64,000 nucleotides of DNA from Thalassococcus profundi (GCF_003344785.1 NZ_QPMK01000012.1:1-64000); one strand, 5' to 3'. Counted from the stretch's first letter, positions 49,493-57,816 are shown. A program made the numbers and translations. Notes: generated from the letters alone by a model not told the origin.

Positions 49493-50743
49493 TCAGGTCA
49501 GGATATCGAGATGTCCGGGACTGCCCGTGTGGCGAAGAACCTGTACAGGCTCGACCGCCGCCTCGGGGTGCTCCGCAAGGTCCGGCATCGGGCCGGTGTC
49601 GGGCTGCGGCCGTTGCTGCCGTCCGCGTTCGTCGAATGTCTGGAAATCCAGGTCCGCGGTGTCCGCCGCGATGCCGCGGGATTGCAGCGCGTCCAGAAGC
49701 TGATCCCGATCCTGGCGGAGCGTGTTCAGGACCGATGCATTTTCGGTGGTCATGACGATCTGGAAACGCCCGCTTTCGGCGCGGGTGATCTCGATCTCGA
49801 CTTCGCCCATGCCGTAGGGCGTCAGCGAAAAGCGCAGCTTTGCATCGCTGATGTCCAAAGACCGGATCTGTCGTCCGACATGCTGGCGCAGCTGCTGGTC
49901 AGGCGTTGCGGCATGGGCATGCGCAGCGGTCTGTGCCGTCGCGAGACGCGGGTGGTCCGGGGTCGTCTGCACGCCCGTCAGACGGGCCGCCTCCTCCGGA
50001 ATTGCCTCGGCCGGGGTCGCCGCCTCGCCCGAGGCACCGGAGGCCTCCATGACCATGGCGAATGTGGCGCCCGACGGGGCGGTCTTCCCGGTTCCCGTCT
50101 CGCCCTGCGGCGGAAGCATGCCGGCCAGCGCGTCATTCTGGCCCGATCCGCCCCTCGCGGACGCACCGGCGTCTGACGCCAGCGGCCCGGACGCGGGGGG
50201 CGCCAGGGCGGACAGGGTCGTCGGCTTGGCATCTCTGGACGGCGGTCCGGAGCCGGTTCGCGTGACCGGGGCGCCGGTCGCAGTCGAAGAGACCGCGGAA
50301 TTGATATCGGCCCGCGCGTCCGCAGAGGTCGGGAGCAATGCGGTTTCGATCTGTCGTTCAAGCGCGGCCACCACCTCGCCGTCCAAACCCGCGACCGGGC
50401 CGAGCTCTGACAAGGTGGCGACCGGCGGTTCCCCCATGGCATCGGCAAAGGCAGACAGGACCAGCTTCCGCGTCAAGGGCGCGCCAGAGGCCTCCAGTTC
50501 CGCGAGGGTTTGTCCCAGCAGCGCCATCACCCCTTCGGGCGTGTCAGTGTCGATGGTTTCTCCACCCGACGCGGCGGGGGCCGGATCGGGCTTTGGCGTC
50601 CCGGAGAACCGGATCGGATTGGACGCATCCTGTGCCGTCGCACCCTGTACGAGCTGCGCGAAACCGGACAGGCCGCCCGATTTCGCCGTGCCTTCGGAAA
50701 AGGAAGCCAGAACCGGCGCCGCGGAAAACCAATTCGATATCAT
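49493..50743 (-). CDS. fliK: FliK-like flagellar hook-length control protein
   Basis: A 416-aa protein with a long, low-complexity Ala/Thr/Pro/Gly-rich N-terminal ruler region and a C-terminal Flg_hook domain: LRQHVGRQIRSLDISDAKLR, FSLTPYGMGEVEIEITRAES and SVLNTLRQDRDQLLDALQS. The C-terminal domain interacts with FlhB to switch export specificity once the hook reaches its length. Encoded directly before flgD. Ruler sequences evolve fast, so the call rests on the C-terminal domain and context. Confidence 0.88.
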   Translation of the reverse strand: MISNWFSAAPVLASFSEGTAKSGGLSGFAQLVQGATAQDASNPIRFSGTPKPDPAPAASGGETIDTDTPEGVMALLGQTLAELEASGAPLTRKLVLSAFADAMGEPPVATLSELGPVAGLDGEVVAALERQIETALLPTSADARADINSAVSSTATGAPVTRTGSGPPSRDAKPTTLSALAPPASGPLASDAGASARGGSGQNDALAGMLPPQGETGTGKTAPSGATFAMVMEASGASGEAATPAEAIPEEAARLTGVQTTPDHPRLATAQTAAHAHAATPDQQLRQHVGRQIRSLDISDAKLRFSLTPYGMGEVEIEITRAESGRFQIVMTTENASVLNTLRQDRDQLLDALQSRGIAADTADLDFQTFDERGRQQRPQPDTGPMPDLAEHPEAAVEPVQVLRHTGSPGHLDILT

Positions 50744-50787
50744 CTTGCGTTCTCCGCGATCCAGCTATCGCCCTGTCGGATATCCGG

Positions 50788-51510
50788 TCACGCCATTCCC
50801 ACGTTGCCGCATTGCGCGGGCCGCGCGACGCAGGCCGAGAGTTCGCCGATCATCGACTTGAGGTTCAAGGTCCATTGGTTCAGCGTCGCGGCCGGGCTGA
50901 AGCCCGCCAGCGCCGCGAGAGAGGGCGTCGCCAGTTCACCGCGCATGCCCTCGCGGCTCGTGATCGGAAGGTTGTTCAGCATCACACCCGACGTGAACAG
51001 GCACTTGGACTCGTCCGGCTGAGCCCAGTACCGCGACAGAACGCCGTTGAGGCCGGCGCGGAACGCGTCCGTGTCCAGCCCCATCTGCACCAGTTCTTCG
51101 GATTGCGCGGCCCGGTAGTAGGCCAGACCGAGCCCGAACAGGATGCCGTCCTCGTCCGCCAGCGGGAACACTCCCCGCCCGACGACGCGCAGCAGCGCCT
51201 CTCCGACGATCGCTCCGACGGATTGCGAAACGTTGGTCAGCGCGGAGTCGCGGCGAAACACCACGATCGACCCAAAGGGCACATCGGCATTCAACTCTTC
51301 GGCGAGGATATCCCCAAGGCAGATACCCGGGATGGGCTCGTGATCCTCGGGCACGGCGACGGGTTCTTCGCCCCAATCTCGCATCTCGAAAATGGATGTC
51401 CTCACCGGGATCAAGGCCCGGATCAACGAATTGAAATGACTTGCGTCTTCCGCACGACTAACGCGGCAGGCACCGTCCCAGATACCCCCGATAAGATTAT
51501 TTTCCTGCAT
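50788..51510 (-). CDS. 240-aa protein of unknown function upstream of fliK
   Basis: Not recognised. No signal peptide or membrane helix. The protein is globular, with a possible mixed alpha/beta core (PFGSIVVFRRDSALTNVSQS, VGEALLRVVGRGVFPLADED, GILFGLGLAYYRAAQSEELV) and three Cys in the last 90 residues. It ends 45 bp before fliK on the same strand and is probably co-transcribed with fliK and flgD. The ATG has only a weak GGGGCG site. A cytoplasmic accessory for export or for expression of the hook genes is possible; nothing in the sequence proves it. Confidence 0.65.
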   Translation of the reverse strand: MQENNLIGGIWDGACRVSRAEDASHFNSLIRALIPVRTSIFEMRDWGEEPVAVPEDHEPIPGICLGDILAEELNADVPFGSIVVFRRDSALTNVSQSVGAIVGEALLRVVGRGVFPLADEDGILFGLGLAYYRAAQSEELVQMGLDTDAFRAGLNGVLSRYWAQPDESKCLFTSGVMLNNLPITSREGMRGELATPSLAALAGFSPAATLNQWTLNLKSMIGELSACVARPAQCGNVGMA

Positions 51511-51846
51511 TTATCGCCCCAGGTTCGGACATTCTGTCCATTGCTCTGTCCAAGCCGTTTTTATTTTTTTGACGCTTGGCAATTTGAGAAACTACTCGTG
51601 CTATAAGTGTAGAGCAGATGATTCGCGCCTCCAACCCTTAGTTGAAAAAATTTGGAACTTTTTCTCCAACTGATTGTTTAGTGCGCATTTGCCACGGAAT
51701 TCGGAGCGGCGCCCCGGCCCTGGGTCAAGGCACCCGCTGATCGCGTAACCCGCGCGCGTTCGTCAAATTCGATACGCTCACATGCTGCACCGCACGCCTG
51801 TCGGACCGGCGACCCGGGACGACGTCGAAAATCGACGGCCCCGACC
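51511..51846. other. 336-bp intergenic region with AT-rich inverted repeat
   Basis: Between motB and the 240-aa gene, both on the minus strand. Near 51642-51673 AGTTG and CAACT flank A-rich and T-rich tracts, so the minus-strand transcript can form an AU-rich hairpin with an internal T6 run, which could end the motB message. The 51530-51640 part is AT-rich and must contain a promoter for the 240-aa/fliK/flgD operon, but no clear -35/-10 pair was identified. No gene is seen. Confidence 0.4.
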
Positions 51847-52767
51847 TTAATCGGCCTTGTAGACCAGCCCGATCGAAATGCGCCGGTTCTCCGGTGCGAA
51901 AAGATCGGTCGTATTGATCGGCTGCGTATCCGCGACGCCGGACACCCGCATGAACCGGGCCGGCGCAATGCCCGCCTCCATCAGGACCCGCCGCGTGGCA
52001 TTCGCCCGGTCCGCGGACAACTCCCAATTCGAAAACGTGCTGTTGTCGCCAAAGGTCGCGGCGTCGGTGTGGCCGACGATCTCCATCGGCTGCACCTGGG
52101 CCGCCACGACATCGCCGATGGCCAGCAACAGTTCCCGCGCCTGGGGACTGATCTCCGAGCTGCCCCTCGCGAACAGGGACCGTTCGTCCTGATCCAGCAC
52201 CTCGACCTTGAGCCCGCCATCCGACTTTTCAAGCCGGACATTGCGGGCCAGTTCGCGAAGGCTTTCGTCCGCGCCGATCCGCTCTGCGATGTCGGCAGCC
52301 ATGCGGTCGATCTGCTCGCGACGGACCTCGGCTTCTTTCGCTGCCTGAGCGGCCTCGGCATCGGCCGGCTCGAGCGTTTCGGCATATTCCACCACCACCT
52401 CGGCGGGCATGTCGCGCATCCGGCTGTCGAAAACCATCATCGGATTTTCGCGACCGAAGCTCGGCAGCTTGACGGTACCAGTCTCCGCCTCGGCACCAGT
52501 CAGGACGCCGGCCGCCACAAGTGGCCGAAGATCCGCAGCCGCATCCGACGATGTGCCGTTATCGGATATCGTCGGCGTGAAATAGTTGGCCAAGCCGCGC
52601 AATTTCTCTTCGTCCGACGCGGCAAGAATCCACAACAGCAGGAAAAATGCCATCATCGCTGTCATGAAGTCGGCATAGGCGACTTTCCAGCCGCCGCCGT
52701 GATGGCCATGCCCGCCGCCCTCGTCGGAGCGCTTGACGATGATCAAAGCGTTTTTCTTGTTTGGCAC
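51847..52767 (-). CDS. motB: Flagellar stator protein MotB
   Basis: A 306-aa stator subunit. Short His/Gly-rich cytoplasmic N-terminus, then the single membrane helix with the proton-carrying Asp33 in WKVAYADFMTAMMAFFLLLW, a plug/linker, and a C-terminal OmpA-like peptidoglycan-binding domain (MEIVGHTDAATFG, NWELSADRANATRRVLMEAG, NRRISIGLVY). It anchors the stator to the wall. It is separated from motA by mucR and a 370-aa gene, an unusual layout, since motA and motB are normally adjacent. Confidence 0.97.
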   Translation of the reverse strand: MPNKKNALIIVKRSDEGGGHGHHGGGWKVAYADFMTAMMAFFLLLWILAASDEEKLRGLANYFTPTISDNGTSSDAAADLRPLVAAGVLTGAEAETGTVKLPSFGRENPMMVFDSRMRDMPAEVVVEYAETLEPADAEAAQAAKEAEVRREQIDRMAADIAERIGADESLRELARNVRLEKSDGGLKVEVLDQDERSLFARGSSEISPQARELLLAIGDVVAAQVQPMEIVGHTDAATFGDNSTFSNWELSADRANATRRVLMEAGIAPARFMRVSGVADTQPINTTDLFAPENRRISIGLVYKAD

Positions 52768-52809
52768 TCGACTATCTCCGGGCGTGGCTGGGACAGGCTG
52801 ACCGTCGGA

Positions 52810-53244
52810 TCAGGAGATTTCCTCGTTCTTCTCCGACTTGTCGCGGGTGTACTTTCCCAACCCGGATCGCTTGGCATATTCGGCCTTGCGCTTGCTGTAG
52901 CTCGGGGCGACGAGGGGCGTATCGTCCGGCAGGTTGAACATCGCGCGGTACTCCGCCTCTGTCAGCCCGTGTTCCGCCCCGAGATGCCGCTTGAGCATCT
53001 TGAAACCCTTGCCGCAGCAAAGACAGTAAATGGTGTCGGCCGTCATCTTCTGCTCGAACACGGTAGCCGGAAGGGCCTGAGACCACGACTTCGCGTCGCC
53101 GCCTTTGTCAAACTCCGCCGACTGCAAACGCGACAAGAGTGCCATGATGTTGTCGATGGAGACGTCGTTGCGCCCTGCAAACGCTGACACGATGGTGGCA
53201 ATCGAGGTTTCGCTCAACTGCTGTTTGTTCGTCAGGTGTGACAT
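52810..53244 (-). CDS. mucR: Ros/MucR-family zinc-finger transcriptional regulator
   Basis: A 144-aa DNA-binding protein. It has the Ros/MucR prokaryotic zinc finger C-x2-C-x9-H-x4-H: Cys74, Cys77, His87 and His92 in YCLCCGKGFKMLKRHLGAEH, then LTEAEYRAMFNLPDDTPLVA and PSYSKRKAEYAKRSGLGKY. MucR/Ros proteins control exopolysaccharide, motility and cell cycle in alphaproteobacteria, acting as H-NS-like silencers on AT-rich DNA. It sits between motB and the divergent motA locus, and its own upstream region holds repeats, so autoregulation and control of flagellar genes are likely but inferred. Confidence 0.88.
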   Translation of the reverse strand: MSHLTNKQQLSETSIATIVSAFAGRNDVSIDNIMALLSRLQSAEFDKGGDAKSWSQALPATVFEQKMTADTIYCLCCGKGFKMLKRHLGAEHGLTEAEYRAMFNLPDDTPLVAPSYSKRKAEYAKRSGLGKYTRDKSEKNEEIS

Positions 53245-53264
53245 GAGGTAGCTTTCGTTTGATG

Positions 53265-53291
53265 AGTAAATCTTGCCTTCTGCAAGTAAAT
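53265..53291. promoter_or_regulatory. Repeats upstream of mucR
   Basis: AGTAAAT occurs twice, at 53265-53271 and 53285-53291, exactly 20 bp apart, and between them CTTGC (53272-53276) and GCAAG (53282-53286) form a 5-bp inverted repeat. They lie just 21-47 bp before the mucR start in AT-rich DNA, suiting autoregulation by MucR. Confidence 0.35.
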
Positions 53292-53432
53292 TTTCAACCC
53301 AGGAGAGTTCTTTGCTTAAAGAGAACCAAACACAATCCGGTTACAGTGCTTTATACTTAGCACGATTCTATTTGTTTTTGCATCCCGCCGCGGTTCCGAA
53401 AGCGAATTCTTGCTGAGCGCGGCGATCCTGCA

Positions 53433-54545
53433 TCATGGCGACCCGACGGACACAGCGCCGCCAAGCACCGCCACACCGGCCCCCGGCCCGCCCGTGGTCT
53501 GGGCGATGATCGTGCTGAACAGACCGGTCACGCCCAGGCCGACGACCGCGATGAGGGGAATGTAGAACGTCCGCAGAAACGGTCTCTTGCGGCTTTTCAC
53601 CGGCGATTGCACCTCGCGCTCCATCGCGGCCTGCGGTTGCACCATCGGCAGAGCCGTGGAGACCAGCGCACCGAATTCGACGAAGACGCCGCGCGGTGTG
53701 ACGGCGACTTGGACCTTACGGCGCACGCAATTGTCCGCATAGCCGATCGGGAACAGCTCGACCGGAATGTCTATGGCCAGCTCGTCCTGCGGCTTCCAGT
53801 GTTTGGGCAAGACATCGCGCGGCAGGTAGACCGAGGAAAAATCGTCGCGGAACGCGACTTCCCGCGCCCGCGCCAGCATCGGAACCGACGACAACGGCCG
53901 TTCGGCGCTGGCCGCAATCCGGACCCGCCGTCCCGTGACCCACATCTCGAGCCCGAGGTAATAGCAATCCTCAAGCGCGACGTCATCGACACCGGCATAA
54001 CCCTCGGGCAATCCCGGCTGGACCTTGCGCTGCTTGTGCCGGGACCTCGAAGCCAGCGGCAGGATCTTTCCAGTGGTAACCCGAAACCCCCGCGCCTCCT
54101 CCGCCGTCGGCTTGGGCCGCATGAGCTTGTCGAAATCCAGCCCCTCTTCGCGCGCGAAGTTGTAGTTGATAAGGTAATCCGTGGCGAACTCCAGCAGACT
54201 GCCGCTCTCCTGAATGGATTTGAGGAGCGCATTTTCCTCGGAGAACAAAAGCCGGCGCTGCGGATGCCCTTCGACATACGGGCTGACCGCGAATTCGCCC
54301 ACCGGACGATCAAGGATGTCCGCAACCCGCGCGAAGATGGTTTCGGCCTCGCCTTCATGGAAGACCACGAATTCACACAGTCCGGCGGCATCCATGCAGA
54401 TCAGAAGGCGCAGCTCTTCGGGCCACCCCGGCACCAGAGGGGCAAGCTCCCTGGGATCGACGAAATAGACAAAGCTGTCCGTCTCGCGACCCTCTGCGTC
54501 GGCGGAAGGCGTTTCAGTCTCCATGTCCGGGATGCCACTATCCAT
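53433..54545 (-). CDS. 370-aa tail-anchored protein of unknown function, divergent from motA
   Basis: Not recognised. Residues 1-320 are soluble: an acidic N-terminus, FVYFVDPRELAPLVPGWPEE, a helical middle (SIQESGSLLEFATDYLINYN) and a beta-rich part (EDCYYLGLEMWVTGRRVRIA, PRGVFVEFGALV). A basic stretch KSRKRPFLR precedes one membrane helix at about 327-349 (IPLIAVVGLGVTGLFSTII), followed by a short Gly-rich tail. The likely topology is a cytoplasmic domain tethered to the inner membrane near its C-terminus. It is divergent from motA with 95 bp between them and lies after mucR, pointing to a motor- or regulation-related role; unproven. Confidence 0.7.
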   Translation of the reverse strand: MDSGIPDMETETPSADAEGRETDSFVYFVDPRELAPLVPGWPEELRLLICMDAAGLCEFVVFHEGEAETIFARVADILDRPVGEFAVSPYVEGHPQRRLLFSEENALLKSIQESGSLLEFATDYLINYNFAREEGLDFDKLMRPKPTAEEARGFRVTTGKILPLASRSRHKQRKVQPGLPEGYAGVDDVALEDCYYLGLEMWVTGRRVRIAASAERPLSSVPMLARAREVAFRDDFSSVYLPRDVLPKHWKPQDELAIDIPVELFPIGYADNCVRRKVQVAVTPRGVFVEFGALVSTALPMVQPQAAMEREVQSPVKSRKRPFLRTFYIPLIAVVGLGVTGLFSTIIAQTTGGPGAGVAVLGGAVSVGSP

Positions 54546-54640
54546 CGTTTTCCCCGATTTATACTTGACGTGATACTTGTAAAAATCATCGCTTTCAAGA
54601 ATAAACTAAGAACAGTTCCAACTTGGAGGCTTTTGAGCCA

Positions 54641-55507
54641 ATGACACTCTTGCTCGGACTCGTGATGGTCTTTGGACTGGTCTTCGGCGGCTTCATGTTG
54701 TCGGGGGGGAACATGGACATCGTTCTGCACGCCCTTCCCTACGAAGGCATGATGATCGGCGGCGCGTCTCTCGGGGCCTTCGTGATCGCGAATTCCTTTA
54801 CCGTCATCAAATCGTCGGCCAAGGGCGTCGTGCGCGTCATGAAGGGCCCCCGCTGGAAGTCGGCGGATTACAACGACCTGCTCAGCCTGATGTTCGAACT
54901 TGCCCGGCTCTACAAGAACAAGGGCATCGTCGCGATGGACGAGCATATCGAGAACCCGGAAAACAGCGCGATCTTCCAGCGCTATCCGAAGCTGATGAAG
55001 GACCACTTCATCACCGACCTGATCGGCGACAGCTTCCGCATCATGGCGATGCAGTTCGACGACCGTTTCCAGATGGAAGACGTGATAAACCGCAAGATCA
55101 AGAAGCACCACCACGAAACGCTCGTGTCCGCCCGCGCCATCCAGAGCATGGCCGACGGCCTTCCGGCCATCGGCATCGTCGCGGCCGTGCTCGGGGTGAT
55201 CAAGACGATGTCGTCGATCGACAAGCCGCCAGAGATCCTCGGCGCCATGATCGGCGGCGCCCTCGTCGGAACCTTCCTCGGCGTTTTCCTGGCTTATTGC
55301 ATGGTCCAGCCAATTGCCGGACGCCTGGAGCAGATCGAGGAAGAGGACGGCGCGATGTACACGGTGATCCGCGATATCATCGTCGCCATCGTCGCCGGTC
55401 ACCCGCCGGGCGTCTGCATCGAACTCGGCCGAGGCAATATTCCCACGACCAAGCAGCCCGGATTCTCAGCCGTCGAATCCGCGCAGCGCGAACTGCCCGT
55501 CACGTGA
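54641..55507 (+). CDS. motA: Flagellar stator protein MotA
   Basis: A 288-aa stator subunit with four membrane helices (LLGLVMVFGLVFGGFMLSGG near the start; LPAIGIVAAVLGVIKTMSSI; MIGGALVGTFLGVFLAYCMV). The channel prolines are Pro175 and Pro224, close to the positions of enteric MotA. The cytoplasmic loop contains DYNDLLSLMFELARLYKNKG, which faces FliG. The ATG at 54641, 11 bases after TTGGAGG, is chosen; an earlier in-frame start lies inside that site. First gene of motA-84aa-fliJ; its stop overlaps the next start as TGATG. Confidence 0.97.
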   Translation: MTLLLGLVMVFGLVFGGFMLSGGNMDIVLHALPYEGMMIGGASLGAFVIANSFTVIKSSAKGVVRVMKGPRWKSADYNDLLSLMFELARLYKNKGIVAMDEHIENPENSAIFQRYPKLMKDHFITDLIGDSFRIMAMQFDDRFQMEDVINRKIKKHHHETLVSARAIQSMADGLPAIGIVAAVLGVIKTMSSIDKPPEILGAMIGGALVGTFLGVFLAYCMVQPIAGRLEQIEEEDGAMYTVIRDIIVAIVAGHPPGVCIELGRGNIPTTKQPGFSAVESAQRELPVT

Positions 55508-55761
55508 TGCGGCCCGTCCTTCTTGCCGCCTTGGCGCTGACCCTCATGGCTCCGTCCGGCCATGCGCGCGCGCCGGACGCGCCGGAGGCCGGGAAGGTCG
55601 ATGCAGAGGCTTCGGTGGAACCGGCCGCGCCCGCCTCCATGCGACGCCACGGCGTCATCGGTCACGTGGTGCCGCCCGCAGGCATTTCCATTCTCGACGC
55701 CGACACGTTTTCGGGCATGCGTGACAGGCTGATCCTCTTCATACGGACGCAAGGCGAGTGA
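55507..55761 (+). CDS. 84-aa secreted protein of unknown function between motA and fliJ
   Basis: A small protein with a clear signal peptide (RPVLLAALALTLMAPSGHA before RAPD). The 60-residue mature part has an Ala/Glu/Pro-rich segment and a conserved-looking end: GVIGHVVPPAGISILDADTF then SGMRDRLILFIRTQGE. It overlaps motA by TGATG and fliJ by GTGA, so it is made with them. A periplasmic partner of the stator is a reasonable guess; no family is recognised. Confidence 0.7.
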   Translation: MRPVLLAALALTLMAPSGHARAPDAPEAGKVDAEASVEPAAPASMRRHGVIGHVVPPAGISILDADTFSGMRDRLILFIRTQGE

Positions 55762-56189
55762 CCCGGCGCCGCACCGACGGGCTGGCGGTGCTGGCGCGGC
55801 TCAAACGGCACGACATGGAGGATGTCGCGTCGGACATCGCCCGCATCGACCGCGCCCTCGCCCGGATCGAAGCTGACCGCCGCGCCCTGCTGACCCAGTT
55901 GGACGAACGCGGCGATCCCGAAGCGGTCGAAAGCACGCGCGTTCTTTCCGCCTTCATCCGCAACGTGTCGGAAACCATCCACCGCAAGGATGCCCAGGCA
56001 GAGCGCCAGAAACGCGACAGCGCAGAGGTTCGCGACCGGTTGCAGGCGCTTTTTGCCGACGCCAAGCGGATCGACCTCTTGCGCCGGCGCCGGTCCGACG
56101 CCCGGCGGCGCCTGGCCGACGAAAAGGAAGCCGCCGCGCAGAACGAAGGCTTCCTGTCCATCTGGCTTGAGGACCAGGACAGCGCCTGA
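55758..56189 (+). CDS. fliJ: FliJ-like flagellar export protein
   Basis: A 143-aa, almost entirely helical protein with heptad-like spacing (LARLKRHDMEDVASDIARID, RALARIEADRRALLTQLDER, LRRRRSDARRRLADEKEAAA), consistent with the antiparallel coiled coil of FliJ, the central stalk of the FliHI export ATPase. Sequence conservation of FliJ is low, so the call depends on size, coiled-coil pattern and the absence of another candidate in the cluster. It starts with GTG in a GTGA overlap with the preceding gene and ends the flagellar cluster. Confidence 0.7.
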   Translation: MTRRRTDGLAVLARLKRHDMEDVASDIARIDRALARIEADRRALLTQLDERGDPEAVESTRVLSAFIRNVSETIHRKDAQAERQKRDSAEVRDRLQALFADAKRIDLLRRRRSDARRRLADEKEAAAQNEGFLSIWLEDQDSA

Positions 56190-56344
56190 CGGCACGCGTT
56201 TCAGACCGTTGCCAGCCCCCATGATATCCGCCCACCAATGACAGCGGGCGAAGGCTTGGCGCGGCCGCACGGACCCCACTGGCTTGCCGCAGTCGACGCC
56301 GCCTGCTAGGCCGAACGCCATCCGCCGACTTCCAGAGAGGCCCC

Positions 56345-57481
56345 ATGCGCGCAGCCATCGGCACGTCCGACTACCACGTCAGCGGCGAAACCTTCATCAA
56401 CCGTCATATCAACCTGCTCTTCGGCGGCGATACCGCGGTGATCTGCGGGCGGTTCAACGGCGACGATCCCTATGGCAAACCGCTCTTCGTGCGGCGCGAA
56501 CGGCTGTCCGGGCTCGACCTTCTGAGCTTTCCGTTTTGGACTTTGTGGAACCGCGCACGGCACAGCACCTCGCGCCTGCCCTTCGGCCGCGGCAAGCGCG
56601 ATCTTGCCGCCTTCCTGCGCGACCAGCGGATCGACGTCATTCTGGCAGAGTTCGGCACCCAGGCGTTGGCGCTGGCGCCGCTGGCCAACGAGGTGGGCGT
56701 GCCGATCTTCACCTACTACCGTGGCACCGACGCGTCCAAGGCACTGCAATCGCCGCGCATCCAGGCGGCCTACGCCAAGTTGATGCCGCGGCTCGCGGGG
56801 GTGTTCTCGGTCTCGCAATTCCTGCTCGACAACCTGGCGCGGCACGGCGTGCGGCACCGGAATGCGCATGTGATCCCATCGGGGGTGGATGTCCGGCGCT
56901 TCGCGCCGACGGAGAAAGTCCCGCTCAGCTGCCTTGCCGTCGGCCGGTTCGTCGAGAAGAAGGCACCGCTGACCACCCTGCGCAGCTTTGCCGAGGCGAC
57001 GGCGCAGCGGCCCGAGGCGCGGCTCGACTTCATCGGCGACGGGCCGCTGCTGAGCCCGACGCAGGCGCTGGCGGCAGAGCTGGGCGTGGCCAACCGCGTG
57101 ACCTTCCACGGTTCGCAGCCGCATGACCGGGTGCGCGAGATCCTGCAACGCACGCAGTTCTTCGTGCAGCATTCGGTCACCGCCGCGGATGGCAATACCG
57201 AGGGCCTGCCCACGGCGATCCAGGAGGCGATGGCCTGCGGCTGCATCACCGTCTCGACCCGCCACGCCGGCATCCCGGAAGCCATCGACGAGGGCGAGAC
57301 GGGCTTTCTGGTGGACGAACACGACGCCGCGGGCTTTACCCGCGCGATCGCTGCCGCCTTCGCGGTGCCCGACACCTCCGCGATGGGCTCAAAAGCCCGG
57401 CAGGTGGCGGAAGAGCGGTTCGACAATGACGTGCTGCTTGCGAAACTGGAGCGCGAAATCCGGCGAACCCTGGGACAGTAG
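56345..57481 (+). CDS. Glycosyltransferase family 4 protein
   Basis: A 378-aa GT-B glycosyltransferase. The N-terminal half carries LAEFGTQALALAPLANEVGV and the acceptor-side FTYYRGTDASKALQSPRIQA; the C-terminal Rossmann half contains IPSGVDVRRFAP, AVGRFVEKKAPLTTLRSFAE and the EX7E motif TEGLPTAIQEAMACGCI, which binds the nucleotide sugar. Likely acts at the inner membrane in polysaccharide or LPS synthesis. It is followed by waaA 335 bp downstream, in keeping with LPS biogenesis, but is probably a separate transcription unit. Confidence 0.9.
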   Translation: MRAAIGTSDYHVSGETFINRHINLLFGGDTAVICGRFNGDDPYGKPLFVRRERLSGLDLLSFPFWTLWNRARHSTSRLPFGRGKRDLAAFLRDQRIDVILAEFGTQALALAPLANEVGVPIFTYYRGTDASKALQSPRIQAAYAKLMPRLAGVFSVSQFLLDNLARHGVRHRNAHVIPSGVDVRRFAPTEKVPLSCLAVGRFVEKKAPLTTLRSFAEATAQRPEARLDFIGDGPLLSPTQALAAELGVANRVTFHGSQPHDRVREILQRTQFFVQHSVTAADGNTEGLPTAIQEAMACGCITVSTRHAGIPEAIDEGETGFLVDEHDAAGFTRAIAAAFAVPDTSAMGSKARQVAEERFDNDVLLAKLEREIRRTLGQ

Positions 57482-57509
57482 CGCCTTTATCCGGAATCGG
57501 CCGAAAATG

Positions 57510-57538
57510 TTGGAAAAAGTCAATTTTCTTGGGATAAT
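57510..57538 (+). promoter_or_regulatory. Sigma-70-type promoter candidate upstream of waaA
   Basis: TTGGAA (57510-57515) and GATAAT (57533-57538) are separated by exactly 17 bp in an AT-rich island in otherwise GC-rich DNA. Each hexamer is one or two bases from the TTGACA/TATAAT consensus. It would give a leader of about 270 nt before waaA. A 31-codon open frame starts at 57549 in that leader. Confidence 0.45.
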
Positions 57539-57816
57539 AAGAGTATTTATGAACAGAAAAATCGGAATTTTACCGACAAAACAGCCAGAACATTTCCCCA
57601 GCCACCGAAGTCGCCCCCTCCTTCAATGCTCACGCGGAACATGAAGCCCCTGAGGGAAGAACCTGATTCCAAGAGCGTTTCCGCCCTCGTCTCGCTGATC
57701 GTCGAAAAGCGCCCGGCCGACCGCCGCGCGGCACGACAGAGCCCTGTCATCTGCTTGCAGAATCCGGGTTCTGATCCGTAATCAGATGCAAACTCCGTTC
57801 CGAAAGCCTGTTGCCG

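Noticed and set aside
57549-57644. 31-codon frame in the waaA leader
   Set aside because: Too short and without a ribosome-binding site to call a gene; mentioned only as part of the leader.
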